Assembly (NCBI RefSeq): GCF_030915525.1
Contig: NZ_CP133269.1
Coordinates: 3,383,001-3,447,000, forward strand
DNA length: 64,000 nucleotides
Reading direction: 5' to 3'
Source: Neobacillus sp. PS2-9
GTDB lineage: Bacteria; Bacillota; Bacilli; Bacillales; Cytobacillaceae
Shown: in pieces, positions 43,950-52,907 of the stretch
Layout of the letters: each line of letters starts with the position of its first letter
Position numbering within the stretch: position 1 is the first letter of the stretch
The notes under the pieces: generated by a model
What the model saw: only the letters and a program-made list of their open reading frames with translations
Databases searched by the model: none
Told to the model about the DNA's origin: nothing
Program-made: the position numbers and the translations under genes

Positions 43950-46706
43950 CTAAGCTCCCGTAACTTTGCGATTAATTATCCTTGAATAAAGTTCAAATAG
44001 CTTTTCCAATCGCTCTGTATCATTCTTAAATTGACGCCCAATATAAATCCTTTCCAAGGTCTCATCGTTTCGTTCATGCGCACTACGCAGGTCTTCCGGC
44101 ATAGAATCCGGATCATATAAATCAGCAATCGTTTTTGGATAATGCCGTTCCCTTGCCAAAAGGATTTCCTCTGCACACCTCGTCAGATCGATTTTGTTCT
44201 TTTCTGTTAATTTCGGAACAGGAAATGTATTCCATCCAAGTGTATTTGAATATCTAAAATCCGTCTTCAACTTCCCGCATACAGTAGCGACCCAAACCAG
44301 GTGCAAACGTGAGGCAATTAAAGCCATATTCCAGAGAGGTGCATCATATAAAGCAAAAAGCAGGTCGCTAACAATCACATTCCCGTCCAACAAATCAACT
44401 GGCAAATATGGCCTTCTTTCGGATGAAACCTTTGCTACAACGAGCGAATGCCTTTTTGCTGTCCCAGCAATCTGTACAAAACGATGTGGACGTGTGGCAA
44501 AATCACGAGTAGATTTTGCTGAACTTTCCAATCGAAAATCTCTTACTTTCGCTAGAACTGTCTTTAAATATGGGTGCTCACTCGCGAAATCAGCATCGTC
44601 ATCATCAATCCAAATGCACCATCTAGGTTTACCCTGAATCATTTGTTCTGACCCAAGGTAAAGATGAATAAACCTCTCAACCTCTGGGAACTGCTGCAAC
44701 ACTTTCTTCCTCTCGTCACCATCCAATACAAAAGCCCCTCCATCTCTCGGCATATTCCCGAAAAGCATTGGCGAAGTTCCGGAAATAGGACTACGGGCTT
44801 GATTAACCGAGTTAACACGACCAGGAACAAGGTATGCGTTTATAAAATCGACCTGTCTCTCTATGACAGATCCATTTTCCCCTAAGGTGAATAATCGCCG
44901 AATTGGCCGTGGGTTTGCTCCGATACCAACTATGACCACAGTTACCCCAGCATTATTGCTTGCTAAATTTGCCCATTTGAATGATGTGTGCGCAAAAAGA
45001 ATTTGATGACCAGTTTCAAAGATGGCAGGCCAAAGGATTGGCACCTGTAACCCTTGACAAATCGAGTTTGTAGATACAAAGGCAGAAATGGCATTAGTTC
45101 TGGCTCCATATTCCGCAGCCTTCATGAACCAGCCTGCGACATAGTCAAGGGATTTCCAGCTGATTCCCTTGCTATCGAAGATAGCTTTTAGGTCAGCTTT
45201 TTGCTCATCCGATTGCCACTTACTCCCTAAATATGGTGGGTTACCACATATATAGGTCTCTCCGCCTTCATTTTCGAAGTCGATTTCTGCTTGCTCCAAT
45301 GGCGTGTTGAAAAGATCATCGGTGTGAAATTTCACATCTGTTCCAGTCGACGGCCAGATACTCAACCAGTCCATTTGAAGGGCATTACCGCAGGTTATCC
45401 AGTTTTCAGATGAGAGCGGTAGAAATTCAGACAGAGCTAGTTGCATTCCTCGATAAAGAACATCACACTGAAACTCAGCTATAATGAGGGCTAAGCGTGC
45501 AACTTCGGCCGAAAAGTGGCGTAGTTCTATGCCACGAAAGTTGGTCAATGGTATATCACTTTTACGTCCATGTTCTCCTCGTCTTTCGTTAATGGAATTT
45601 TCAATCTCTCGCATCTGCTTGTAGGCGATAACTAGGAAGTTGCCTGATCCGCATGCGGGATCAAAAACTCGGATCCTCGACAAGCGCTTGCGCAGATTGA
45701 GTAACTTACGATGGTTGTCCCCCGCAGCTTCAAGCTGCGTTCTCAGATCATCCAGGAAAAGCGGATTGAGTACCTTCAGAATATTTGGCACGCTGGTGTA
45801 GTGCATACCGAGTGCACCACGTTCCTCGTCGTCCGCAACTGCCTGAATCATAGAGCCAAAAATGTCTGGATTTATCTTAGTCCAGTCTAGACTACCAATG
45901 TGCAGCAAATAGGAACGAGCAATCTTGCTGAACTTCGGAACATCAGCACTGCCCGAGAATAGTCCACCGTTCACGTAAGGGAATGCGTCAGCCCAGCGTG
46001 GTAATTTTGCTTTCGGGCGATTCACAATCTTCGTGTTCATGGCTCGGAAGATTTCGCTAATCACTTCATGCATGTTCGAGGCATCGCGTACGCTCATCTG
46101 TTCAATTGTCTCGGTAAACAGATCGGTCCTGCTAAAGATGCCGGTGTCATCTGCAAAAAAGCAGAAGATTAGCCTCGCCATAAAGTGGTTCATCTCGTGA
46201 CGCTTTTCTGTGCTTCCCCATTGCGGGTTATCCTTCAACAACTCAACATAGAGCCTGTTCAACCTGCTCGTTGCCTTTATGTCGAAAAAACTCTCGGGTA
46301 CATGCTTAAAGGTCGTGATTCCGGCAAGTGGCAAGAAAAAGCCAAAGTGATCTGGGAAATCCTGATAAACACATGCAACTGTCTCGCCTGACTCCAGCTC
46401 CTCTGCCTCAAAGTCTACACCGTCAGTAGCTAGGATGTAGCGTGCCTTGGACTTGGTAGTTGCCCGGCTTAATCTCAGTGATACAAGGGTCTTTGTTATT
46501 TCGCCTGGTTGGGCGACTGCGATATGGATGTTGTTGGTCTGCAATACGCCGCCGATATCGGACTTATTCGATTCACCTGAACGCAGGCGCTTGATAGTCG
46601 TCTCTTTGTTCCCGAATGCCCGCAAAAAGGCAAACGGAAACTCAGCCTTGTCAAAGGGCTGGATTGCCAAATCGGAGACAGCTGCTTCAATTTCAACTGG
46701 GTTCAT
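43950..46706 (-). CDS. MmeI-like class I DNA adenine methyltransferase with target-recognition region
   Basis: 918 residues from the ATG at 46706 (GGAGGGG upstream). N-terminal 200 residues unassigned (no clear PD-ExK), a helical spacer (HEMNHFMARLIFCFFADDTGIF), SAM motif I DPACGSGNFL near residue 350, and catalytic motif IV NPPY near 489, which means N6-adenine (or N4-cytosine) methylation. The C-terminal 400 residues should hold target recognition. First gene of the defence module; its methylation would mark self DNA. The first half is about 50% GC (31 of 60 at 45601), the last third about 37% (22 of 60 at 44521), suggesting a swapped recognition domain. Confidence 0.85.
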   Translation of the reverse strand: MNPVEIEAAVSDLAIQPFDKAEFPFAFLRAFGNKETTIKRLRSGESNKSDIGGVLQTNNIHIAVAQPGEITKTLVSLRLSRATTKSKARYILATDGVDFEAEELESGETVACVYQDFPDHFGFFLPLAGITTFKHVPESFFDIKATSRLNRLYVELLKDNPQWGSTEKRHEMNHFMARLIFCFFADDTGIFSRTDLFTETIEQMSVRDASNMHEVISEIFRAMNTKIVNRPKAKLPRWADAFPYVNGGLFSGSADVPKFSKIARSYLLHIGSLDWTKINPDIFGSMIQAVADDEERGALGMHYTSVPNILKVLNPLFLDDLRTQLEAAGDNHRKLLNLRKRLSRIRVFDPACGSGNFLVIAYKQMREIENSINERRGEHGRKSDIPLTNFRGIELRHFSAEVARLALIIAEFQCDVLYRGMQLALSEFLPLSSENWITCGNALQMDWLSIWPSTGTDVKFHTDDLFNTPLEQAEIDFENEGGETYICGNPPYLGSKWQSDEQKADLKAIFDSKGISWKSLDYVAGWFMKAAEYGARTNAISAFVSTNSICQGLQVPILWPAIFETGHQILFAHTSFKWANLASNNAGVTVVIVGIGANPRPIRRLFTLGENGSVIERQVDFINAYLVPGRVNSVNQARSPISGTSPMLFGNMPRDGGAFVLDGDERKKVLQQFPEVERFIHLYLGSEQMIQGKPRWCIWIDDDDADFASEHPYLKTVLAKVRDFRLESSAKSTRDFATRPHRFVQIAGTAKRHSLVVAKVSSERRPYLPVDLLDGNVIVSDLLFALYDAPLWNMALIASRLHLVWVATVCGKLKTDFRYSNTLGWNTFPVPKLTEKNKIDLTRCAEEILLARERHYPKTIADLYDPDSMPEDLRSAHERNDETLERIYIGRQFKNDTERLEKLFELYSRIINRKVTGA

Positions 46707-46950
46707 TAATGTCCCCTCCTGATTTAGATTCTTTAGCCACATGAGCCCTTGCTCTTTGTGACCACAATAAAAAAGTTCAAAATATGTCGATTATTTATAC
46801 CGTCTTTAGCCGGTTGATAGTTAACTAGTATGACAATGCTAGACATCTTGTCTACTACTCAAAGCAATCATATAAAGCTTAAGGATTCACAATGATAAAT
46901 ACAAAACCTATTATAACAAATAAGCCAATAGTTTTTAAAACCTTAAATAA

Positions 46951-46974
46951 AAAAGCCCAGCATCGTGGCTAGGC
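46951..46974 (-). terminator. Probable terminator of the small terminase gene
   Basis: An imperfect stem of CC-AGC with GGCT-GG around a short loop follows an A run; on the minus strand the A run is the T tail, 20 bases after the stop codon. Confidence 0.5.
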
Positions 46975-46992
46975 GGTTTAGTAAATATGCAT

Positions 46993-47391
46993 TTAGTACT
47001 TTTCGTTCACGGAGGGGTCAATAAATCCAAACTCTATTTTCCCATTAAATCCACCTTGCAGTTCCTTCTTCTCGACAAAAGCACCATTCGTTTTGGCAAT
47101 GAATTCCGATGCCTTCAGCCGGTCTTTCATGTCAGCTTCTTCATCTCTCATAATCTCTGTCCAAAACCGCTTTGTTTCCGTTATATCAGCAATTAAACCT
47201 ACATCCAATTGTTCATTCCGCTCTTTGATGTACTCTAGTACCTTAGCATTTCTGAGCAGACGGCTAGCGTTTACTTCCGCAGCATTCCCTTCTGCCTCAT
47301 AACCTGCACGTAAATAACTAGCTGTTGCATTTCCCGTCTCAATGTAATAATCCGCAAACCTTTTTTGCTTAATATTCAAATCAACCATCAT
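46993..47391 (-). CDS. Phage terminase small subunit
   Basis: 132 residues: LNIKQKRFADYYIETGNATASYLRAGY is the N-terminal HTH of TerS, followed by NASRLLRNAKVLEYIKERNEQ and DLKDRLKASEFIAK-like text. TerS chooses the DNA to be packaged. No large terminase or any capsid gene is in the island. A lone TerS is the hallmark of phage satellites that redirect helper-phage packaging to their own genome. Confidence 0.88.
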   Translation of the reverse strand: MMVDLNIKQKRFADYYIETGNATASYLRAGYEAEGNAAEVNASRLLRNAKVLEYIKERNEQLDVGLIADITETKRFWTEIMRDEEADMKDRLKASEFIAKTNGAFVEKKELQGGFNGKIEFGFIDPSVNEKY

Positions 47392-47463
47392 TTCACATCC
47401 CCCCTTAAAAACACAGTATTCCTATCTATATTATATCACGTATATTTATTTCAATTTTGGGAT

Positions 47464-48396
47464 TTATTCTGAAAGGCGTTTATTGATATAGTCTCTTAAA
47501 ATTTTTTTCTCAAGTCTCCCTTTACCAGATACACCTTCTTTTAAGAGCAAGTCTATAAAAAGGGATAATTGTTCGTAATCGTGTTCATTGCTATACTTCA
47601 CTAACAATTCCCTTTTTGCTGCTTGGTTCTTTGAACTCGCTGTATAAAATGCTACCTTGCAATGTTCAGAACAGAACCCGTTATCCTTGTGATCATCAAT
47701 ATAGAATTTGCCACATCTTTTTTTTCTACATCTTCTTACCATTTTCCCAGCAACTTTATTTAAAGCTATTTTCAGGTAAAGTGCAGAGAGCAAAGACTGG
47801 TATTCCCATCCGAGAGACCACTTTCCTCCATCCCAGATTGGGGCAAGATGAGCGCCCTTTAGCTGTTCCCTCCAAAAGTGGTTAACAGGAAACGAAACCT
47901 CGCCTTCCGTATCAAGATTCGTTCCGATTGTCTCTTCCACTGCAGTTGTCTTATCTAAAAGGGTTTGGTAATCATGGACTGCCTTTACAAATAACTGTAG
48001 CGGTTCCATCCAACCATATATACCCATTTTCCGGGGATGCCGGTACCAATTAGAATATTCTACTTGATTGATTAATCGACTGTATTCAAAACCCTCTAAA
48101 CCTTCTGCTTTGCAATATTTGGGATGTGCCCAAAGTCCCAGTAATCCAAATCGGTTAACAAAGTTAAGAATTTCAACCTTTTTATTTACATCTATCCTGG
48201 CTAAGGCTACTTCAGGTGAAACATTATTTTCAGTTGGCTTATTTGGCCTTTTTGATAAGCCTTCTATTTCTAAAGGATTGTAATATGTAACTTCTTTTCT
48301 TCCATCTGAAACGATACATTCAATTCCATTAACCATTTCAAACCTATATATTACTTTCCGCCATGTACTTTCCCATTGAAATGCATTTTCAACCAT
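47464..48396 (-). CDS. Zinc-finger protein (CGNR-like), probable island regulator
   Basis: 310 residues. Near the C-terminus is a four-cysteine finger: CRKKRCGKFYIDD then GFCSEHCKVAFY, resembling CGNR-type fingers. The first 200 residues are unassigned and contain many Trp and Tyr. ATG at 48396 is chosen because the upstream GTG (48405) lies within the AGGGGG site. It is divergent from the small HTH gene across a compact inverted-repeat region, the position held by master repressors in phage satellites; that role is inferred. Confidence 0.6.
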   Translation of the reverse strand: MVENAFQWESTWRKVIYRFEMVNGIECIVSDGRKEVTYYNPLEIEGLSKRPNKPTENNVSPEVALARIDVNKKVEILNFVNRFGLLGLWAHPKYCKAEGLEGFEYSRLINQVEYSNWYRHPRKMGIYGWMEPLQLFVKAVHDYQTLLDKTTAVEETIGTNLDTEGEVSFPVNHFWREQLKGAHLAPIWDGGKWSLGWEYQSLLSALYLKIALNKVAGKMVRRCRKKRCGKFYIDDHKDNGFCSEHCKVAFYTASSKNQAAKRELLVKYSNEHDYEQLSLFIDLLLKEGVSGKGRLEKKILRDYINKRLSE

Positions 48397-48416
48397 ATAT
48401 CGCACCCCCTAAAAAA

Positions 48417-48446
48417 GTAATCCCTTGGTAATCTTTTAGGATTACC
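48417..48446. promoter_or_regulatory. Overlapping inverted repeats in the divergent switch region
   Basis: GTAATCC (48417) pairs with GGATTAC (48439), and GGTAATC (48427) with GATTACC (48440) around six bases. Three copies of one heptamer thus lie between the divergent start codons, 21 and 49 bases from them. It looks like an operator for the switch between the two gene arms. Confidence 0.6.
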
Positions 48447-48494
48447 TTTTTAATTTTACACTAAAAACAACAACAATGTTAGGGGGTGAAGACA

Positions 48495-48689
48495 ATGGTT
48501 CTAAAAAATATGGACATTCGAAGTGCAATTGAAGATGCAGGTCTATATTATTGGCAAATAGCGTTGAAATATGGTATTAACGACGGAAACTTTAGCCGGT
48601 TACTTAGAAGAGACCTAACCAAAGCCCAAAAAGAAAAAATCATCACGATCATAAAGGAATTAAAGGATTCCAATAACAAGACAGGATAG
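48495..48689 (+). CDS. Small HTH-like protein
   Basis: 64 residues from ATG 48495 (AGGGGGTG upstream). The pattern IRSAIEDAGLYYWQIALKYG then NFSRLLRRDL is a helix-turn-helix of the kind found in short phage regulators. First gene of the rightward island arm. Could be a Cro-like or activator partner of the divergent zinc-finger protein. Confidence 0.65.
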   Translation: MVLKNMDIRSAIEDAGLYYWQIALKYGINDGNFSRLLRRDLTKAQKEKIITIIKELKDSNNKTG

Positions 48690-48734
48690 AGCAAGAAAAT
48701 TCAGACTAACTTTGATGTGTAGGAGTGATTGTTC

Positions 48735-49325
48735 ATGTCAGTAATTATTGACGAAATTAATAGAAGATTATCTGTCATCACCGCTTTAGAAAAATATACT
48801 GATGTCAAGCTACCAAAAATTAATACAAATAAAAAGCAGTTCCAAATCCGCTGCCCTTTCCACAATGACCATACGCCTTCCTTTACAGTATATGCAGTTA
48901 CTAACTCTTGGTATTGCTGGGCGGGCTGCGGTGGTGGAAACGTCATAAATTTGGTAAGTAAAGCTCTGAATATTACTTATGAGCAGGCAAAAAGGGTCCT
49001 CATAAAAGATTTGCGCCTTGACCCAGTTAACCTTGCTCATGCTATCGATTCAGGTGAACTTAAAATACAAGGAAGCCTTAAAGAATTTTACGATAACTGC
49101 GGAAAATACGCTGACGCCTTATCCGATTTAAAACGGATTTATGAACAGGAAGCGTTAACTATTGAGGACTTGACCAGCATGGAACAAAAAGCGGATGTCT
49201 ACCATAACCTGTCCAAAATTGATTATTTTGAGCCATTAATCAGAAATGGTAGTGTCGAGGACAGGATTTATGCCATGAGAAGAATAGGAGAAATGATTAA
49301 CGATGCCAACAAACAATTTAACTAA
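48735..49325 (+). CDS. CHC2 zinc-finger, DnaG primase-type domain protein
   Basis: 196 residues. CPFHNDHTPSF and WYCWAGCGGGNVINLV form the CHC2 zinc ribbon (C-x2-H...C-x2-C) of DnaG primases, which binds template DNA. No TOPRIM catalytic domain follows, so alone it is a primase DNA-binding module. ATG 48735 follows GGAG by nine bases. Its 3' end overlaps the DUF3987 gene by 23 bases; together they probably make the island replication initiator/primase-helicase unit. Confidence 0.85.
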   Translation: MSVIIDEINRRLSVITALEKYTDVKLPKINTNKKQFQIRCPFHNDHTPSFTVYAVTNSWYCWAGCGGGNVINLVSKALNITYEQAKRVLIKDLRLDPVNLAHAIDSGELKIQGSLKEFYDNCGKYADALSDLKRIYEQEALTIEDLTSMEQKADVYHNLSKIDYFEPLIRNGSVEDRIYAMRRIGEMINDANKQFN

Positions 49326-50883
49326 CCTTTCACCAAACGATCTTTCGTTGATAACAGGCTTCAATAGAGATGAAAGCTATATGGAAGAATGGGAAGAACC
49401 GGTCTGGTACGAACAAAATGAGCTACCAGAGTTTAATGCTAGTATCTTTCCAAAATGGTTAATGGACTTTGTTATTGCTGTAGCTGAGTCCACACAAACA
49501 GCAGTGGATATGGCTTGTATGGCCGCTATTACAGTTCTATCAATAGCATCAGCAAAGAATTTTGTAATCAATCCTTATGGTGACTGGTTTGAACCGTTGA
49601 ACACCTACTGCATTACTTTACTTGGACCAGCAAACAGGAAAAGTTCCGTTCATCGTGAAATGTGTCTGCCGATGGTCAGTTTTGAAAAAGAAGAGAACGA
49701 GCGATTAAAGCTTGAATCAATGAAGAATGAATCCACTAGGCGTACGCTGCATAAACGAATTGAGCATCTTGAAGGAAATTACGCTAGAGACGGTGACAGT
49801 AGCATCTTTGAGGAAATCACGCAGATACAACAAGAACTGGATGGCCTGCCTGAACTATCTCCTCCAACTTTTATTACCGATGATGCTACTCCCGAAATCT
49901 TAGTCACCTTAATGAAACAAAATCGAGAAAGAATTGGTTTAGTTTCTGCAGAAGCCGGTCTGTTTGACATGGTTAAAGGACTTTATAGCGGAAAAATTAA
50001 CCTTGAGGTTTACCTTAAAGGACATTCAGGAGATTATCTTAGGGTTGACCGTAGAACTAGAACAGAGATTGTAGAATCTCCGTGTATAACTATTGGAATT
50101 TTCGGTCAACCCGATACAGTAAAAAATTTACCTCCTATATTCCAGGGTAGAGGATTTATGGCCCGTTTCCTTTACTCACTTCCAAAAGATTTGAAAGGAT
50201 ACAGGAAGGTACGTCCTGAGTCCATTCCTGAGGATGTTAGGGCCACATACAATAAAAATATTAAATTACTAATGAAACAATCTATGAAAAAACCTTTGGT
50301 CCTAACTTTTGACGCTGAGGCAGATCCCTTATTTGCTGATTATCAGGAACGAATTGAAAACGAGTTACGTGACGGCGGATCGTTATCAAACATACCGGAG
50401 TGGGGAGGAAAAATTGTCGGAAATATTGCTCGGATTGCAGGTTTACTCCATATCGCCAATCAACTGGATATTGATGATAGTTTAGAGTGCATACCGGAAA
50501 AAATTAGCTCGGTAACAGTTTACAAAGCGATATTGCTTAGTAATTATTTCATTCAACATGCACAGGCAGCTTTTGGCACGATGAAAAACGATAACCAAAA
50601 TAACGATGCTAGCTATCTATTAAAGGTCTTAATAAGAAGATACAGGAAGCTCTATGAAGAAATTGGTCACTATGATTGCCTTATCCCATTTAGGGACGTC
50701 CAACAACTAGTAAAAAAAAGGTTTAACACAGAAGAACTTAACACAGTCATAAATGAATTGGTAGAAAGAGGATTTATTAAAAGAGCGTTGCTCGCTTCAA
50801 AGAACGGAGATAGGCAAAAAAAGTTCATTCAAATCAATCCATATTTTTTAAAACAGATCCCCATTACCCCAATTCCTGAATAA
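49303..50883 (+). CDS. DUF3987 replication-type protein
   Basis: 526 residues. FPKWLMDFVIAVAESTQTAVDMACMAAI and TYCITLLGPANRKSS (a P-loop-like segment) with FITDDATPEILVTLM and SAEAGLFDM belong to the DUF3987 family common in phages, satellites and plasmids. These look like RecA/DnaB-type ATPases linked to replication. It overlaps the CHC2 gene, which makes a two-subunit primase-helicase likely. The C-terminal 100 residues contain a winged-helix-like part. Confidence 0.85.
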   Translation: MPTNNLTNLSPNDLSLITGFNRDESYMEEWEEPVWYEQNELPEFNASIFPKWLMDFVIAVAESTQTAVDMACMAAITVLSIASAKNFVINPYGDWFEPLNTYCITLLGPANRKSSVHREMCLPMVSFEKEENERLKLESMKNESTRRTLHKRIEHLEGNYARDGDSSIFEEITQIQQELDGLPELSPPTFITDDATPEILVTLMKQNRERIGLVSAEAGLFDMVKGLYSGKINLEVYLKGHSGDYLRVDRRTRTEIVESPCITIGIFGQPDTVKNLPPIFQGRGFMARFLYSLPKDLKGYRKVRPESIPEDVRATYNKNIKLLMKQSMKKPLVLTFDAEADPLFADYQERIENELRDGGSLSNIPEWGGKIVGNIARIAGLLHIANQLDIDDSLECIPEKISSVTVYKAILLSNYFIQHAQAAFGTMKNDNQNNDASYLLKVLIRRYRKLYEEIGHYDCLIPFRDVQQLVKKRFNTEELNTVINELVERGFIKRALLASKNGDRQKKFIQINPYFLKQIPITPIPE

Positions 50884-51071
50884 AGATTGATATATCAAGG
50901 ATTTATGAAATAGTCATATATCCCCGTCTTTCCCCCGCCGGCCCCATACGCCCTTTTTTGGGGGACATGGGGGAAACGACAGATATACTAGCCAATACAA
51001 ATTTTGTTGATAAAATAGGCTTCTGAATCATGCGGGGGTAATGGGACCCATTAAAAGGAGAGATTAATAAA
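50884..51071. other. GC-rich intergenic segment, possible island origin or terminator
   Basis: 188 bases with an unusual GC-rich patch at 50925-50980 holding runs of C then G (CCCCC...GGGGG around a T6 run). It can fold into a hairpin. Being right after the replication genes, it may be the origin; no clear iterons are seen. Confidence 0.35.
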
Positions 51072-51275
51072 ATGCTTTCGACAAAAATATATGATAATGA
51101 CCGTCAAATGAAGCTGGCCTTAATAGATGGATTCCTATCTAACCAAATTGAGCAGAATAGATTAATAGAAGAAGGAAAAACACGATTAGCAATTGCAGAT
51201 ACAGATAATAGCAGGACTCTTGCTGCGGCATTAATACAGTACATCTGCTATGAATTGTCACAGTTGGAACATTAA
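51072..51275 (+). CDS. Small hypothetical island protein
   Basis: 67 residues, no family recognised; helical with IEEGKTRLAIADTDNSRTLAAALIQYI. AAGGAG stands before the ATG. It precedes the excisionase-like gene by 19 bases and likely shares its transcript. Confidence 0.6.
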   Translation: MLSTKIYDNDRQMKLALIDGFLSNQIEQNRLIEEGKTRLAIADTDNSRTLAAALIQYICYELSQLEH

Positions 51276-51294
51276 TGATAGGAGGAGCGCACAC

Positions 51295-51525
51295 ATGAAA
51301 AAAGCATCAGAATTACCTGAGGTTTTAGAAGTAAAGGATTTACAAGCTTTCCTTGGGATTGGTCGTGGGCAAGCCTACTCATTAGTCAAGTCTAATTCTT
51401 TCCATGCTGTAACGGTAGGCAAACGTATACTGATACCCCGAAAATCATTTCTAACATGGTTTGAAGGCTCTACTGAAGACCCTTTGGCAACACATCCTGT
51501 TAAAGAAGAAAAAGTGGAATTCTAA
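51295..51525 (+). CDS. Excisionase-like helix-turn-helix protein
   Basis: 76 residues from ATG 51295 (AGGAGG upstream). VLEVKDLQAFLGIGRGQAYSLV through KRILIPRKSFLTWFEG is the MerR-like winged HTH of the excisionase/AlpA family. Placed just before the integrase, it should steer excision or act as an activator of the island. Confidence 0.82.
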   Translation: MKKASELPEVLEVKDLQAFLGIGRGQAYSLVKSNSFHAVTVGKRILIPRKSFLTWFEGSTEDPLATHPVKEEKVEF

Positions 51526-51559
51526 CATTTGGTGCGTTTAAGAGATTAAGAGAAAACCA

Positions 51560-51635
51560 CTGGACCCAAGCATATGCCTCCCCTTTTTGTAAATAATTGT
51601 ATATTATCTAAGTAGGTGCATATTGCTTGGTGTCC
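51560..51635. repeat. Inverted repeat upstream of the integrase gene
   Basis: GGACCCAAGCATATGC (51560-51575) and GCATATTGCTTGGTGTCC (51618-51635) pair with two single-base differences across about 42 bases. It lies between the excisionase-like gene and the integrase, so it may end the upstream transcript or bind the excisionase. Confidence 0.45.
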
Positions 51636-51662
51636 AGCTGATATAAGAATGGAGGTAATTAA

Positions 51663-52790
51663 ATGGCTGGCACTGGTTATCCAAAGCAGGATAAAAAAAC
51701 AGGAAAGTGGATCTTTGTGATAGAAACCGGGAAAGATTCCAATGGGAAACGGACCAGAATAAAACGTTCCTTTAACACAAAAAAAGAAGCGAAGATAGCG
51801 ATGGCAGAAGCTTTACTTGAGGTAAAAAATAACAGAAATAAACCAAACAATGTCCAGATTTCGGTAGGAGAATACCTATCCTATTGGCTTGAAAACTACG
51901 CAAAAACCAACACGAAACCTAAGACCTATGCCGAATACGAGAAAATTGTCAGAGCCCATCTAAAGCCGTCTCTAGGGCACATAGAGCTCCAAGAATTGAA
52001 AAGCACCCAGTTACAAAACTACTACAAAGAGAAATTGAACGTATTATCAGCTCAATCGGTCACCCATCATCATCGCGTTCTCTCAAAAGCCCTGAATGAT
52101 GCCATTGACTGGGAGTTCATAGAAAAAAACGTGGCTAGAGGGGCTAAACCTCCTAAGCCATCCAAACGGGAAATGAACACCTATAGTGTTGAACAGCTCA
52201 ATTTCCTGCTTAAAACAGCAAAAGAAAGAACTCCCGTGTTCTATCCGATTATGTATGCTGCTGCTCATACAGGCATGCGCAAAAGTGAGTTAATTGGCCT
52301 GACTTGGAAGAACGTTGACTTTCACACGCAAAGGCTCTATATACGGCAAACCATCACAGAAGCAAACGGTCAATATTTTTTCAATTCTATTCCTAAGAAC
52401 GAAAAGCCAAGAGGGATAAAGTTAACGGCTGAACTGGCAAAGCTACTGGGGTCACTCAAAGAAGAACATGAGAAGCAAAAGAAAATACTAGGGGATGGCT
52501 TTAATCCTCATAATTTGGTCTTTTGCAACTCTAAAGGGAACATCATGGCCCCATCTGAAATATCTAGAGCATTGAAAAGAGCCATTAAGGCAGCCAATCT
52601 ACCAGATATTCGGTTTCATGATTTACGCCATTCCCATGCAACTATCTTACTTCAAGCCAATGTTCATCCAAAAATCGTCAGCGCGCGTCTAGGACATTCC
52701 AAGATTTCGGTGACCATGGATACCTATTCACATCTGACCGATTCTATTGAAGGGATTGCGGTAGACACTTTAGACACCCTCCTGGAATAG
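51663..52790 (+). CDS. Tyrosine recombinase (phage-type integrase)
   Basis: 375 residues. N-terminal AP2-like arm-binding domain (RIKRSFNTKKEAKIAMAEALLEV in part), SAM-like core-binding domain (residues 68-165), and catalytic domain with Arg in HTGMRKSELIGLTW, HDLRHSHATILLQ (H-x2-R), LGHSKISVTMDTYSHL (His and the nucleophile Tyr). It lies 118 bases from the attachment repeat in the tRNA-Sec gene, the usual place, and should integrate and excise the island there. Confidence 0.95.
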   Translation: MAGTGYPKQDKKTGKWIFVIETGKDSNGKRTRIKRSFNTKKEAKIAMAEALLEVKNNRNKPNNVQISVGEYLSYWLENYAKTNTKPKTYAEYEKIVRAHLKPSLGHIELQELKSTQLQNYYKEKLNVLSAQSVTHHHRVLSKALNDAIDWEFIEKNVARGAKPPKPSKREMNTYSVEQLNFLLKTAKERTPVFYPIMYAAAHTGMRKSELIGLTWKNVDFHTQRLYIRQTITEANGQYFFNSIPKNEKPRGIKLTAELAKLLGSLKEEHEKQKKILGDGFNPHNLVFCNSKGNIMAPSEISRALKRAIKAANLPDIRFHDLRHSHATILLQANVHPKIVSARLGHSKISVTMDTYSHLTDSIEGIAVDTLDTLLE

Positions 52791-52845
52791 CGGAAGATGG
52801 CACAAAAAGAAGAATGGCACTTTTTGGGCACTTGCCAATAAAAAA

Positions 52846-52866
52846 AGACCGAGTGCCCTCTGGTCT
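52846..52866 (-). terminator. Terminator for tRNA-Sec, supplied by the island
   Basis: AGACC-GAG pairs with CTC-GGTCT (one bulged T), and on the minus strand a run of seven T follows. It is 43 bases past the CCA end of the tRNA, inside the island. Confidence 0.65.
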
Positions 52867-52907
52867 ATGTATTTAAGGAATTCGCTAGAACCCTTGAAAG
52901 TATTGAG

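Noticed and set aside
39556..46706. Complete DISARM system
   Set aside because: Methylase, helicase and PLD proteins are present, but no DUF1998 (DrmB) or DrmA-type gene is seen.
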